From Marisa cornuarietis (taxonomy: Eukaryota > Mollusca > Gastropoda > Architaenioglossa > Ampullariidae): a DNA stretch of 64,000 nucleotides. The DNA lies in NCBI GenBank assembly GCA_004794655.1, contig SMMW01000003.1, positions 18,246,501 through 18,310,500 on the forward strand. Direction: 5' to 3'. Positions 11,485-22,989 of this stretch are shown piece by piece. The translations under genes were made by a program, and so were the position numbers. Position 1 is the first letter of the stretch, and each line of letters starts with the position of its first letter. Under the pieces are notes generated by a model. That model did no database searches. It saw nothing but the letters and a program-made list of their open reading frames with translations, and was not told the origin of the DNA.

Positions 11485-13206
11485 CTGCACACAGAAATAA
11501 TCTTAAAAAGAAGTTACTTAAAACTTTGTTATTGCTTTTACACATATTAACCTTACATATTACAGCAGCTAGTGAAGGTAGACTTATACGACACAAAATT
11601 ATTATCTTTATTCACAACCCCCAACATTCTTTGATATATGATCATAAATTCAGAACATGTAAAACAATAAGTTACAAATACCATAAATTTGACACAGTGG
11701 AAAATACAAATATGAAATCTATATGATCTGTACTGAATGATTTTCATTTTTTGTAAAGAAAAGCTTGTGCTTTATCACATCTTTATCTGTCAAGTCCTAT
11801 TCAGCAATCCACATTGTGCTTTTGTGCCTTCCAGTTTTTTTATCTACCATACAAATCCTCTTCACTCTTGTCTCTTCATAAAACATAAATACCTTTATGA
11901 GCTTTTCGTGCTGGATAAGACTAACTGCATGCATGGCTGGTTGTTTGGGTTGCTTGGCAGAGTGTGCTTCTAACTGATGGCGATTTCATACTATGAGAGA
12001 AAGTGATGATAGAGTGGGGTGGCAACCAAAGCACCCCTCACGGCCAAACAGATATTACAGCGTCCCGAGAAGAGATGTGCACCGGACTTGGTTCTCACCG
12101 CACTGGTGACAAGCGGATGTTTTAACACTAAAGTACCTGCAAAGTATCTTTGTTTTAACTGTCATTACTGTTACAAACTATCGGGAGCTCCTCGCAGTAC
12201 AGTGGCGTAGGAAGATGCTCGGCTTTGGGGGGGGGGGGAGGGGCAAGCTCCATGCTGACAATGAATAACGTTCACATTCTTGCCTTCCCAGCATCTTTTT
12301 TGGGGGGCGGCTGCCCCCCTTGCACCCAGGTTCCTACGCCACTGGCAGTATGAGCGATGCAGCAAGACAGACGCTGATTTCACCACTATGATGTGAGATT
12401 TACGATTTGGTATACCATAGTTGTAATTACGCCAACCATATAACTTAAACTGAAAAAGAAACAATAAAATAAACAGAAGAATGCTTAACGGTTACGGGGA
12501 ACAGTTCCTACCTTATATGGGCCGATCGGATCCCCCGGACCACCCCTCTTATACCGACACAGTATGCACAAAACAGTCTTGCTTGAATTCTGCATATTAC
12601 TATAGGAAAACACTACGATTATTTACCTTACTCATACAGTACAAACAATGAAACAAGTTTTCTCCAACACTTCTCACTGCTGCTGCACGGCTCGTTTACT
12701 CAACGATGTAGTGCCAAGGGAGGTCAGTCGTCTGCTTACTCCCCTTGCCACGGACCCTGCATCACTGTCTTGATGCACACACTTCGGAGAAAATACAATT
12801 TTGCCACATCGTTCATTAAAAATGCTAAATTAATTCAAGAGAACTAAATAAAATGTAGCAATGTCTAAGACTGAAGTATAAAGAAAAAACGCCTTACACT
12901 GAACTTAAACTAATGATGTACTGTCCAGCGCTGTGCTACTCTAATGAGAAACACTTCTTACATTTCATGTAGAGTTCCAAGTTAAAACCATTTCAAAATT
13001 CAATTTTAGACGTAGAACTTTAGTATCCAGCTTATCGCCAAAAATTTTAATTCATTCAGGAACATACAGTTTATTTTGTTTTTCATAAAGTGTTTGATTA
13101 GATTAACATTTCGTGATTAGATTTTGTTACATATGTATTTGAGTATGTCTCGTCCCACCAGACTCCACCAAGTTTATAGTCGAACCAAAGCTAAAAAAAA
13201 AATACT
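11485..13206 (-). other. Probable 5'UTR intron of the VPS4-like gene
   Basis: Read on the minus strand, a donor GTAAGT lies at 13207-13212 and an acceptor TCTGTGTGCAG ends just before 11490, shortly upstream of the ATG at 11470. The interval between is AT-rich, non-coding and contains a MITE at 12200-12344. No other exon is visible in it. The intron is inferred from splice signals only. Confidence 0.45.
12200..12344. mobile_element. Hairpin MITE, copy 1
   Basis: A 145-bp element with terminal inverted repeats CAGTGGCGTAGGAA and TTCCTACGCCACTG. It is flanked on both sides by GCAGTA, a likely 6-bp target duplication (12194-12199 and 12345-12350). The interior is G-rich at the left and C-rich at the right, so the whole element can fold into a long hairpin. 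It has no coding capacity. A near-identical copy is at 30100-30237. The CAGTG terminus suggests a hAT-like or related DNA transposon; the superfamily is uncertain. Confidence 0.88.
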
Positions 13207-13371
13207 ACTTACTTTCTTCGGTAGAACTGCTGTCATAGGTTGTTTCACTCTCTAAAGTGAAAAGCAGTTTTCACTGCTGTTCTTATCGCACAGCCGGGAA
13301 GCTCAATCAACGCAACGCAATGTAATAAATCGACTTCACTGTCCAGTTGGAAAGTTTTGTCACGGTTCGAC
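13207..13371. promoter_or_regulatory. Candidate bidirectional promoter
   Basis: On the minus strand a consensus donor (GAAA then GTAAGT, 13207-13216) probably closes the 5'UTR exon of the VPS4-like gene. The ATG of the CIBAR-like gene on the plus strand is at 13372. Both transcription starts would therefore fall within roughly 150 bp. No TATA box stands out, which fits housekeeping-type shared promoters. This is inference from position and splice signals. Confidence 0.4.
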
Positions 13372-16300
13372 ATGGCGACCCCAAGAAAACAGCAGGGAAA
13401 TAGGTGCTTGTTTATTGCATTAACCGAAATTTTCAGATAGTTATGTTATGTAAGACTCATGATTAAGTAATCAATGATTAACGTTAACACCTTTTCATGC
13501 ATCCGATCATGCATGAACATGCAGGTGAAATCACTGACTAAAAATTCCTTTCTAGATTGTCTCTCAGTACTTACACCAGTTGATTTAATTTTTTCTAAAG
13601 GTTGTAAACCACTCAGCACAAGTTCCAGATGACTGTTTGATTGTAATTTGTGATATTATTATGCCATTTGCGCGGTGGTGAGTCCTTAAACCAATGTGTT
13701 TGGTTCATTTAATTATTTGTTTGTAAAGACTTCATAATTTTACACAATGCTGTAATTCATTCAGGGAGACAGAATCCAGACTAGTCCAGTGTCGAGTGCA
13801 GAATGCAGAAAAGCATCTGGGAAAAATCTGTGAAACAGTTGGCTCTATCATCAGAAAGAGTGCCAGGCTTCGAGACAAAGGTGGGAAGTCACCTACCTCC
13901 GTACTTCAGTACATTTTCAGTGCACTAATATACTTGGTCGCATATCATGTGACAGGAGTGAAACAGGAGTACTTCAACCAAATCCACATGTTGCAAGATG
14001 CAGTTGTTTTGACTGAAATATAGCTAAAAAGTGATTGAAAAAAAAACAGACTTTTTTTGCTGAATTCACGTGGTTGTTATAAATCTCATATTCTTTTTTT
14101 TCCCCAGCAAGTTGTGTCTTTTAGGGTGGCTGTTTTGGAAGGTCATAACATTTTCTATTGCACATTCCTACCAGTTGAGTTGAATTCAGACTTCTTGGTG
14201 CTTTTTATGCTGAATATGCATGTGCCTAACTTTTCATTGCATATCATATTTATTTTTGCAGAAAGTAAAACTGAAGTTGTGAAAATGTTTTTGCGTTACT
14301 TTTCTCAGTATTTTCCAGGTGATCTGTTGGCCAGCAGGCTGACAGCTTATGCTGAAAGCAACCATTTCAACTCATCATCCCATTACAACATCAAGCACTT
14401 TGCTGAAAACTATGCAGCGGTGCAGGACTACAGTGATGCCAAGGTTTAATGCTGATATATTACTGACACTTTTTAGATTCCTATCTTTTCAATAGTATAA
14501 GTTTTCTATTTAGTTGCTCCTTTTTGTGTCAGAGTCATTAAGGATTCTCATGGCACTAATACTATTGCTTTTTGTTATTATTGTTGCATTACTAAAAGTT
14601 AATCATGGTAAAGCAACAGTGTGAGGATTACAGCACTAATAACAGCATATGCTGCATTTAGTGAGTTGTTTCCCCATGTGGGTTTAACTTCATCTACCTG
14701 TTGTTTTCAGGGAGGTTGAACGTTTATGTCCTATACTTTTTTGAGTCTCATGAAATTGGTGGCCTTTCCTGCTGGACAGCTTTTTATTGTCTTGTCAAAT
14801 ACTAGTAACACTTGTAAGTCATCTTGTGTTTGTTAAATGATGTCAGCTGTTGCAAAATTTGCTGCTGTTTTATTTTCAGTTTTCACCTTCAATAGGTTTA
14901 CATCATAACTAGATTTATTTTGTCTTCATTTTGATGATGCCTTCCTCTTCAGGTGCTATTCAGTTTATGAGATGTGTTAAAGCCTGCAGTATGTAACAAA
15001 TATCTTTCAGCCATTGGTAGCATAAAGTGTACTATGTATTTTTCATAGGTTAAAAGAATGGAGGCAAAAGTGTTGAAACCATTGATGCGATATGGAGATT
15101 TGTGCAAATACATGAAGGTATTATCCTTTTTTTTTATTTCCCCTGTTAACTGTCAAAACGTTTTTTCTGTGAAGAAAAATTTAATTTAGTCTTTAAGCTA
15201 GATATTATTATTCTGTAAAGAACATATCTTTATCATTGCATAATGAGACAGAGACTCATCACAGAAATAGGTATGCTATTACAATCAAAAAATAAACATA
15301 CAGTTGCACTAAGAAGATGCAGGAGAAAGTTGGTGCTGTGGCAACATTTTCTTCGATGACAGTCTGAGTTCATGTGCACCTTTAAAAAAGCTGAATGATC
15401 CAATGTGTAGAAAAAGCTTTTGTTACCGTAACAATTTACTAGAGTAGGATTTTCATATACTTGTGTGTGATAATATATTAGCTGAATCACTCATTACAAT
15501 GATAAATTGTTACAGAAAACTGTCCACTCAGAAATTGCTGCCTCAGACAAGGAAAAGAAGGTTTTGCAGAAACTTGAAAAACTGCAGCAGAAACCACACA
15601 GCATACAGCTTATTGTATCCTTCATCCCTTTATTAAAAACTCTTCTATGGATGATGCTAATGAGTTTGGTTTGGAATGTTAAGAATGCATTTGATATTCA
15701 ATATTTTATTGTCCTGATTAACTCTTTACAGTTTGGAATTTCTTGCTCATCAGCAGCGTAGATGTGTGTGTGTGTGTGTGTGTGTTTTAACTACTTATGC
15801 TGAACAGAAATGTAAAGAGTTAATGAAGTCATTTGCTGTTCAGTTTTTCATTTAACATATCTTTTGCATTTCCCACATGTATGTGTCACCTTTAAAACTT
15901 GTGGCAGATTGCTTCCCTTTTTATCTGAACTAAATATCAGTTTGCCACCCTCCATTGTTTTCCCATCTAGGTGATGATCACCCATCCCCTCTGCCCAAAA
16001 TACTCATTTATTGTTTATTAAATGACCAAGTTACAGTTAATGCTGACAACCTATTATTTCTGATCTTTTGGCCAGTAGTTATGTTTTTATCTAATTATAG
16101 TCATTTAACATGATGTATAGTGGGTTTATGCTCACAGATAAAGACAAACAGTTAGTCAAACTTTTTTTTCAAACTGTATCTTAAAGCATAAGCTTTGAAG
16201 CATAAGCATAATCTCTGACCTAGACTTTATGAAAAAAGAGCAGTTTGATGAATTGTTATCCTTCACATATGATTCAGAATCAGGTATGAAACAACACATC

Positions 16301-19078
16301 AAGAAATGTTGACAATTATTTCTACTTTTAAAAAGTTTTTAAAACCCCATCTTTTCCCATCTGTGTAACAGTCCCAACATATTGCTGTGAGCATTTGAAT
16401 GTATGGGCTGGTTAGATAGACGTGTTAGAGTGTGATTAAGGGTTTTTTTGTTTTTTTTGCAGTGCACATTTGAATGTATGAGTTGATCAAATGAATACAA
16501 GTTTTTTGTTTGTTAGGACTGTGAGTTCCACCTTCAGGTGGCTTATGTGTATACTAATATTCATTATTATATTGCCACTTGCAGTCATCACACATCTGTA
16601 AGGAAAATCTGCAAAAAAAAATATTTATGTACATGTGTGTTGTGTTTGGTGTGTTGTGTGGTGTATTATTGTGTGCTATGTATGGTGTGTATGTGTGTGT
16701 GCATGCACACATGCTTTCGTCTGTCTCATTGCAGACAAAGCTAGAGCTGGAGAGGGTTCAAGGTGAGAAAAGGATGTGTGCTGATACCCTACAGGTTGAA
16801 TTAGAAAGATTTGAATTTGACAGACTGATGGATATTAAGGTAAACATCCTTTGTCATTGCCACTTACGTTTCTTAGTCATTTAAACCTCAGTCTTAGTGT
16901 ATACTAATTTGGAATGTAAAAGAGAAAGCATGTGGATGTGATTAAGAGAGAGACAGAGATCATGCAAAAGAAAGAAGAACTTAGACATTTATAAAGGGCA
17001 GACCACTGTCCCTGACTGAATGTGTGCACTTCCTTTAATAATTCATGAACATGTGGCTGCTATTCTTCTGATGCCAATGAGAGCAGAAAAGTCTACCTCT
17101 TTAACGTGATTAGTCCACAGTCTTTGCTTTCTGGGATTGCTGTCTTTACATAGTTTTTTTATGGTTATTTGCATTAGTTCTTAGTTAGTACTCTACTTTA
17201 TGGCAGCGACAAAGTAATTTGGTGACATTGGACATTGTTGGTATTTGGCACAGACTGTGAATGATTTAAACTTAGGGCAAGAATCAATTTAACAGCAAAG
17301 TATTCTTATGAACTGACTACCATGCAAAGCCAAGACTAGAATTAGTTGACATAACATTAACAGAAATGTCTGAGGAGCCTGTTAGTAAAGGTAATTCACT
17401 CCCTAAAACTTTTTCAGAGGGCTAAGGGAATGAGAGTAAGAACCCTACCCTTCAAGGTGATAAGAGAAATAAAATAGTGAATGTTCTAGCATTTTATATC
17501 ATAATATGTTCAGCAGCTTCATGCACTTTGCAATACATATTCATATGGTTCTAGCTAGTGACAGTATAAAATTACAAATAGCACATGTCCCAAAGGAACA
17601 TATGTAACAGTTCTAAAAAGGAATTAAACTTCTGTTCCCATTTTCTTTGCATTTCTTCAACATTTTCACTTGTAACACTTTAAAAGTTGTGTTTATGCGG
17701 CTCAAAGTTCGATCAGTTTTCTGTAAACATATGCATATTGTTTTTGGAACATTTGTTATATACTGGAGATTTTGTACAGTTCTCTAAGCTTGATGTTTTC
17801 TTTCATCTATAGAGAATTCTGACTGAACTTGTGAAAATAGAGATGGTATACCATGCCAAGGCCCTTGAATACCTGTCCAAGTGCTTTGAAGATGCACAGC
17901 AGATCAACATAGAGGCTGATCTCAGTGTATGCTGATTTAATGCCCTAATGCTTCTTTGATCTAGCTAGCCTGCAAATGAGAGACTCATTAGAGATTCATC
18001 ATTACAAAAATACAGTCCTCCTACCATACCCATTTAAAATTGATATTTGTGCAGGTGTAACATATATAACCCAAACATTATGCATGTAGTTTGCTATCAT
18101 TGACGGGTAAATTATACTCTATGTAACATTTCATAATTAAAGTTTAGCAATGCATGGTCCACCAAGTTATAAGTATTATGTTTATTTATTGCATGTACAG
18201 ATTTTGAGTTTGTAGGACTTAATTACTTAACATTGACAGGAATTTCAAGCTGCTGCAATGCAGGCAGAAGGCAGAGATGGTGGTGGTGGCAGCAGCTCTA
18301 GAAGCCAGCAGCTTTACACAGGTGCCCCAGAGCCAGTCTATGCCATTCCTTTCAGGCAGTCAATAGACACAGTTACTTCCAGTCGTTTGTCATCGCCGCA
18401 GTCAAGGCAACCCATCAGGGTTCGCATTTCTGATGTAAGGAGTAGCTACATCTTGATTACACTGCAATCATTGTTACTGCTAGTCTCAGTCTTTGTAGTC
18501 CTGTGAGGGGGTAACTTGATTCTACATAAAAATGCACATACATACATGCATGTGCACACACATGTATACAAAATCATTTTTGTCCAATGCTGTACACTGC
18601 TTTGGGATACAAACATGCTGCAGTACTTTACTAGTAAAAGGGTAAGCTACTTGCACTGTCCAGGATTTACATTATATTTCACTCAAACTTGCATGATAAG
18701 ACCTAACTGACAATCTGTGTACTTTTTGATAGTACTTGTGACTATCTCTTACTAAAAAGTGTTGATTGTTCCCCCTTTCAGCAATCATTTGTGTTTCCAG
18801 TTCACAGTGTATGAGAATCTGGATTTCTTAAAATAAAAATGAAACCCACTTCTGCAGTACAGATCGGATAATATACGTGTGCTGTAGTACGTAAAAATTC
18901 AGTTCTGGAATTCCTCTTCTTGATTTTTGAACACAAAAGAAAGAGGTTAGTATGTATATGTATTTTACGGACTGTGAATATTTATCAATTCTTGCTGAGT
19001 GGTATGCTTCTGAACTCACCCCTGTGTGTCTTGCAGGCTGCTCCTCAAACTCAGCAGTATTTTAATGATGATCTTTAG
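13372..19078 (+). CDS. CIBAR/FAM92-type BAR-domain protein, plus-strand paralog
   Basis: Exons: 13372-13403, 13765-13880, 14319-14443, 15049-15117, 15516-15614, 16278-16283 (microexon), 16735-16839, 17813-17926, 18240-18434, 19037-19078. They join in frame to 300 aa. CIBAR proteins form a membrane-curving BAR domain and, with CBY1, work at the ciliary base and on membranes. Family landmarks: AEKHLGKICETVGSIIRK and SARLRDKG (residues 25-50), AAVQDYSDAK (82-91), VKRMEAKV (92-99), KIEMVYHAKALEYLSKCF (192-209). Residues 1-222 are the mostly helical BAR region. Residues 223-300 are a Gly/Ser/Gln-rich disordered tail ending YFNDDL, without the acidic tail of its paralog. The first six exon lengths equal those of the minus-strand copy except for one codon in exon 5. 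Exons 7 and 8 (105+114 nt) correspond to one 219-nt exon there. The exon 3 start at 14319 was chosen because it gives the same 125-nt exon as the paralog; an upstream acceptor at 14260-14261 would add 19 in-frame residues. Confidence 0.85.
14262..14318 (+). other. In-frame upstream extension of exon 3 (alternative acceptor)
   Basis: A strong acceptor (TATTTTTGCAG) ends at 14261 and the next 57 bases stay open and in frame with exon 3. Using it would insert 19 residues after RDK. The paralog has no such segment, so the downstream acceptor (TATTTTCCAG, ending 14318) is taken as the main one. Confidence 0.35.
15615..16277 (+). other. U12-type intron in the plus-strand CIBAR-like gene
   Basis: The donor reads GTATCCTT, an exact match to the minor-spliceosome 5' consensus. 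Near the 3' end TATCCTTCAC resembles the U12 branch consensus TTCCTTRAC with one mismatch, and its adenosine lies about 12 nt before the acceptor ATTCAG. Both the spacing and the lack of a long pyrimidine tract fit U12 introns. The intron in the same place in the minus-strand paralog has the same features. Confidence 0.75.
16278..16283 (+). other. 6-nt microexon (AATCAG, Asn-Gln)
   Basis: The acceptor ATGATTCAG is followed by AATCAG and then the donor GTATGA. Inserted between exon 5 (ending ...IQLI) and exon 7 (starting TKLELERV) it gives ...I-NQ-TKLELERV. Vertebrate FAM92 proteins have I-SQ-AETELQR at this point. Without it the two large exons still join in frame but lose these two residues, and the U12 donor has no matching U12 branch site downstream. 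Confidence 0.75.
18180..18239 (+). other. Intron end before the C-terminal exons
   Basis: The acceptor AACATTGACAG, ending at 18239, opens exon 9 (EFQAAAMQAEGRDGGGGSSS). EF at this point matches the start of the corresponding exon in the paralog (EFRRQI), which supports the phase-0 junction. Confidence 0.6.
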
Positions 19079-20545
19079 TGCAGGTATATAATTTGTCTTC
19101 CTCTGCATTTTGCTTTTTGTAGCAGACATTTTCATTCTTACTCTTATTTGCATTTTTCCTAGTTTATAGCTTTGTTTGAATTAATGCTTGCATTAATGTG
19201 TATACTCAGTGTCCATAAAGCGGGAGCTGGTTGCATTATTTGCATGAATACTAACATCATTTGGGTGAATGACAATTTAAAAAGAGCTTAGACCACAGAC
19301 AGAGAAGTGTGTTGAACAGAATGGTCATTTCTAGCCGAGTAAATATCTTAACTCTTGTATAGTTTGCATCCACAGATGCGAACGTCTTTACAGAGTTCAA
19401 TTGCATCGATGGTTCCATATTGAATGAGTTAAAATGTTAAAGGAAATGTGAACCCTTCTTCATCTTTTCTTTTTGATGATCTGATGTTTAAGTCTGGCAC
19501 GGTCATTAACATGTTCAACTCAAAACAGTAATTTTGTTGTGAACCATTACCATTAGCTGTTTTCACAATGGATGCTTGCATGCACATGGAAGTTTGGCAG
19601 AAAGTTTTTCTTTCTCCCACAGAGCCATAATGGCATTTTTGATTTTGCCCAAAATACTTAAGCTAGTGCTGAGATTTCACCATGTGCAGAGTTAACTAAC
19701 ATTAGTATATAATGTGCCTTATATAACCAGCATGTAGCAGCTATTTTGCAACATGTGTGCTGTCATTAGTTGTGCTTGTCAGTCTCAGAAAGTTTATCTT
19801 GTTTTCTTTTTTCTAGCAGACAGAGGCATATATGTGTGCCTGAAGGCAAGACTCTAAAAGTTCAACACTCTTGTGAATGTCCAGGTTTATTGCCATACAT
19901 GTCCATGCTTGTTTATTGCCATACATGTCTATGTTTGCTTGTTTATTGCCACATATGCCTAGAATTAACTGAATTTTAAGAATTTGCCATATTGACGTTC
20001 TGTTTGATGGCAACATTTTCCCAATACAGGGGTAAAATTTTATCAACTCTGGCTTCACAACTTTTTTCTAAACTTTTATATTGAAAGTGCAGTCTTTTGC
20101 TAAAAAAAATACTGATTTTCCTTTCTTTACAGGCATCTTGATCCATGTGATGGAGAGTGTGAGGAAGCTGGAAATGGGTGCTAAGTTTGTGCTTACCTAG
20201 AAAACCAAGCCTTTTGTTCAGGACTGGACAATCATATTTATTTACCTGTTCATGTCAGATCAGGTCACTTATTTCATTTTGTAGCATTCAGTAGTAAAAT
20301 AACAAAATTAGTCTTTGTTTTAATATTTTCCTTACAGTGCTAGCAACAACTCTTATGAATCAATGTACATTTTTCTCTGATTGCAAGGTAACTTAGAATC
20401 CAGATATGTAATGTAACCATTGTATACACATTTTTCCACCATGTCTTGATAGTACCAAAAACCAGTTAGAATTATTCGTTATGTTTTAAGACATGAAAGG
20501 ATGTCAGCTATCCCTTTTTATTATATTTTATTATATGAAATAAAA
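19079..20545 (+). other. 3'UTR of the plus-strand CIBAR-like gene
   Basis: The stop TAG at 19076-19078 is followed five bases later by a possible donor (CAG then GTATAT). An acceptor (CTTTCTTTACAG) ends near 20132, so part of the 3'UTR may be spliced. AATAAA occurs at 20539-20544 and is the best nearby poly(A) signal. No coding potential is seen; the open frame at 19770-19979 is built from a short tandem repeat. Confidence 0.4.
20539..20544 (+). terminator. Candidate poly(A) signal
   Basis: AATAAA in an AT-rich stretch about 1.46 kb past the stop codon of the plus-strand CIBAR-like gene. It is the first canonical hexamer that fits the proposed last exon. Confidence 0.45.
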
Positions 20546-21119
20546 TGAATCATTTCTAGTGTTGGATTTTGATTTTCAAGGATCCAGTGAGGTGCAGTTT
20601 TTTTATCTCTCATGACTGGGCAAAGCTCAGTGCAAGATACTATTTCCCCAGATCCCGATGAATAGCTCTAAGCCATTCTCGATGCATTTCTACAAAGAAT
20701 TTGTAAATTTGCATTTGTCCAGAGATGTGCCTAATCAATATATTGTCCCATTGGCTAAGACCTTGATGTATCCCTGTAAGTTTTGGTGTGTTATTGATCT
20801 CTTTATGTGCATGGTGATGTTTGTAGGTGGGTATTTTGAAAACAAAAAGATAACAGAATGAAACAGATGGGTTCCAGGCCCGAGGATGTTGAATGCACTC
20901 TAAACCTGGTGCAGGCTCTTGCCCGGACTTCTTCTTTTCCCCTACATCCTAGCCAGTCAACTCCACTCTTCCTCTGAGGATCATATACTATCCCTGTCAC
21001 CAGGACAACCAAATATGGTCACAGGATTTTTACTTTGCTGCAAAACAGTGAAACTCTCTTTCCTTCTATATCTGTCCCATGAGTATTATTCCTAACATCA
21101 GTCTTCTAATCTTCTTTCC

Positions 21120-21360
21120 CTTTTTTGTCTGTTGACTAGTCCACTTGTTCATCTTCCTCTGCAGATTCACGAAACTTAATCCCTACTGTTTGTTCCCTGA
21201 TTCCTTTTTGTGGCTTCTATATTTGTCTTTTATTATTTGCCTGCACGTACGGTTGTTTATCCTTCCATCCTTGGTATGCTGTCCATGTCTCATTCTTGTC
21301 TCAAGCGCTGAGAGCATGCTCCTTTGTGAGCAAGATCATGTGCTATGTAAATCACACATT
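21120..21360 (+). repeat. Interspersed repeat family R1, copy A
   Basis: Shares long stretches with 27700-27945 (same strand), and in reverse complement with 28962-29245 and 39705-39990. Shared blocks include CATCTTCCTCTGC, CATGTCTCATTCTTGTCTCA and GAGCATGCTC followed by GCTAT near the 3' end. The family ends in GCGCTATAAAAATC and an A/T-rich (ATT)n tail in the better copies, typical of a SINE or LINE 3' end. This copy is degraded and lies 3' of the plus-strand CIBAR-like gene. Confidence 0.7.
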
Positions 21361-22765
21361 TATTATCAGAAATTATCTTCAAGAATCTTCAGAAAAACAA
21401 AAGCAAATAGAACTAACTTCTGCCTGCCTCACAAGCCCCTGACCCTCACTCACACACTTCACTACAAAACCACCATTCATGCATCGTCAACACATACTAC
21501 AGACATATATAAACAAGAAAAATTTAAAAAAAAACCTTTAAATCCACTGTCCAGCAAAAGCAAACCAAAGCAATTAGTATTAATCTTCTCTAACTTCTAA
21601 ACTTTCTGGTCACAGTCATGGGCTGTTTCTTTGTGTGCTTGAGAAATCCAATAAACTATTATGTTTTTTCTAGATCTGTCCTGATTTCAATTTCATTTAG
21701 CTTTTGCTTGACAAACTTATTCTCATAGAGTATGTAGAGCATCTATTTCTTTTAGCACCACCACTTGTGTACTCGGACTACAAAACATGTCTTGATCTCA
21801 CAGAAGTTGTCTTTTAACCCATCAAATCTGTAATTAATGAGAACTCTCACTAGCAACAGCAATGGGTGATAAGGGAATTTGGCCAGGAGTATTTCCAGTC
21901 TCTGTGAGTGGTACTTGTCATGAATTTTGAATGCCTCACATTGGTATTCTAGAGAGGTCTGGAGATTCTCTCCACATCATTGGCATGTAGTAGATCCTTC
22001 ATACAAAGGAAAGCAAGGCCCATCACCACAAACACACTTGCTGATTTGTCCTCTCACTTACAATACTCCGACATGCATGGTAGCCTTGATCCTTGCCCAG
22101 TTGCCGAAGGATTCAATGAATATCAGCAGAAACTGCCCAGATTTTGCTGTAAAATCTAGTAAAACTGAATACAGTTTAATCTTAGCATCCACTGGCACAC
22201 TAAGGTAATCCGCAGTCAACTACAAGAAATAAAATAAAAATAGCTCAAAATTCTAAACATTCAGAGAGAAAAAAAGTTGTGACTGACCTGGGGTGTGATG
22301 ATCGCTCACTTCCCTCCTGCCCCCATTGCAATGTGTGCAGGGTGCGTATAGGTGAGACAGGAATGATTGTGTGTAAATGAATGGGAGACAATGCATCATG
22401 TCCATCAATTTTAGTATATTGAGCTTTACCTAAGTTTTTAAACATCCTACAACTGACAAACCACTACAGCAACCAAAAAAAGGAGAGGCAGTTATATTAC
22501 GATAATTATTTAATTTTTGGTAGTAAAATAAAGTTTTCATGCTTTTTTTCTTTTGGGCTGTTCTAAATCACACAGTGTTTTAGACCATATATACTTGCCT
22601 TGCAAAGGCACCAAGGAAGAAGTTTGTGGGAAAGTGATAAGACCTTTATTTTGATGTTTAGACATGCCACAAACACGAGGTCAATCAAGGCTACACCTAC
22701 CAGTGTACATCTTAAAGCTGTGTACTAGTTAAAGAGACATCATAAAAGGTTATACAAGCAATGGA
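21361..22765. other. Intergenic between the convergent CIBAR-like genes
   Basis: Non-coding AT-rich sequence. No exon with homology to either paralog and no other gene is visible. Open frames here are short and without recognisable motifs. Confidence 0.5.
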
Positions 22766-22769
22766 ACAC

Positions 22770-22985
22770 CTGTTAGTGTATTGTAGTTCAAATACTCATT
22801 TGTCACTACTGCAGTGAGAGGCCATGGGTTCAGATCTTGTCTCTGCATGTGACACCTATTTTGAGGGCTGGCTATCTGGGGTTTTCTTCGAATACTCTGG
22901 TTTTCTTCCCTTTCCCTAATAGTGTGAAACCACCTTCAGGCAGAAGCACTTTCCCATCAAAGCAACCAGCCAGACAAGAAATGGC
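22770..22985 (+). mobile_element. tRNA-derived SINE, family S2, copy 1 (degraded)
   Basis: Contains a box B-like GGGTTCAGATCTT near 22827, then GGGCTGGCTATCTGG, GGGGTTTTCTTCG, ACTCTGGTTTTCTTCCC and GAAGCACTTTCCCA, ending in AACCAGCCAGAC. The same order of blocks, in reverse complement, makes up the better-preserved element at 31534-31745. The 5' tRNA-like part is eroded. Confidence 0.7.
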
Positions 22986-22989
22986 TACA

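Noticed and set aside
11471..11596. N-terminal extension of the VPS4-like open frame
   Set aside because: The longest frame starts at a TTG codon and runs through a clear acceptor (TCTGTGTGCAG). MIT-AAA homology begins at the ATG at 11470. An in-frame ATG at 11546 exists but lies in what looks like intron.
16735..16884. Direct joining of exon 5 to exon 7 in the CIBAR-like genes
   Set aside because: It is in frame, but it pairs a U12 donor with an acceptor lacking a U12 branch site and drops two residues conserved in the family. The 6-nt microexon explains all signals better.
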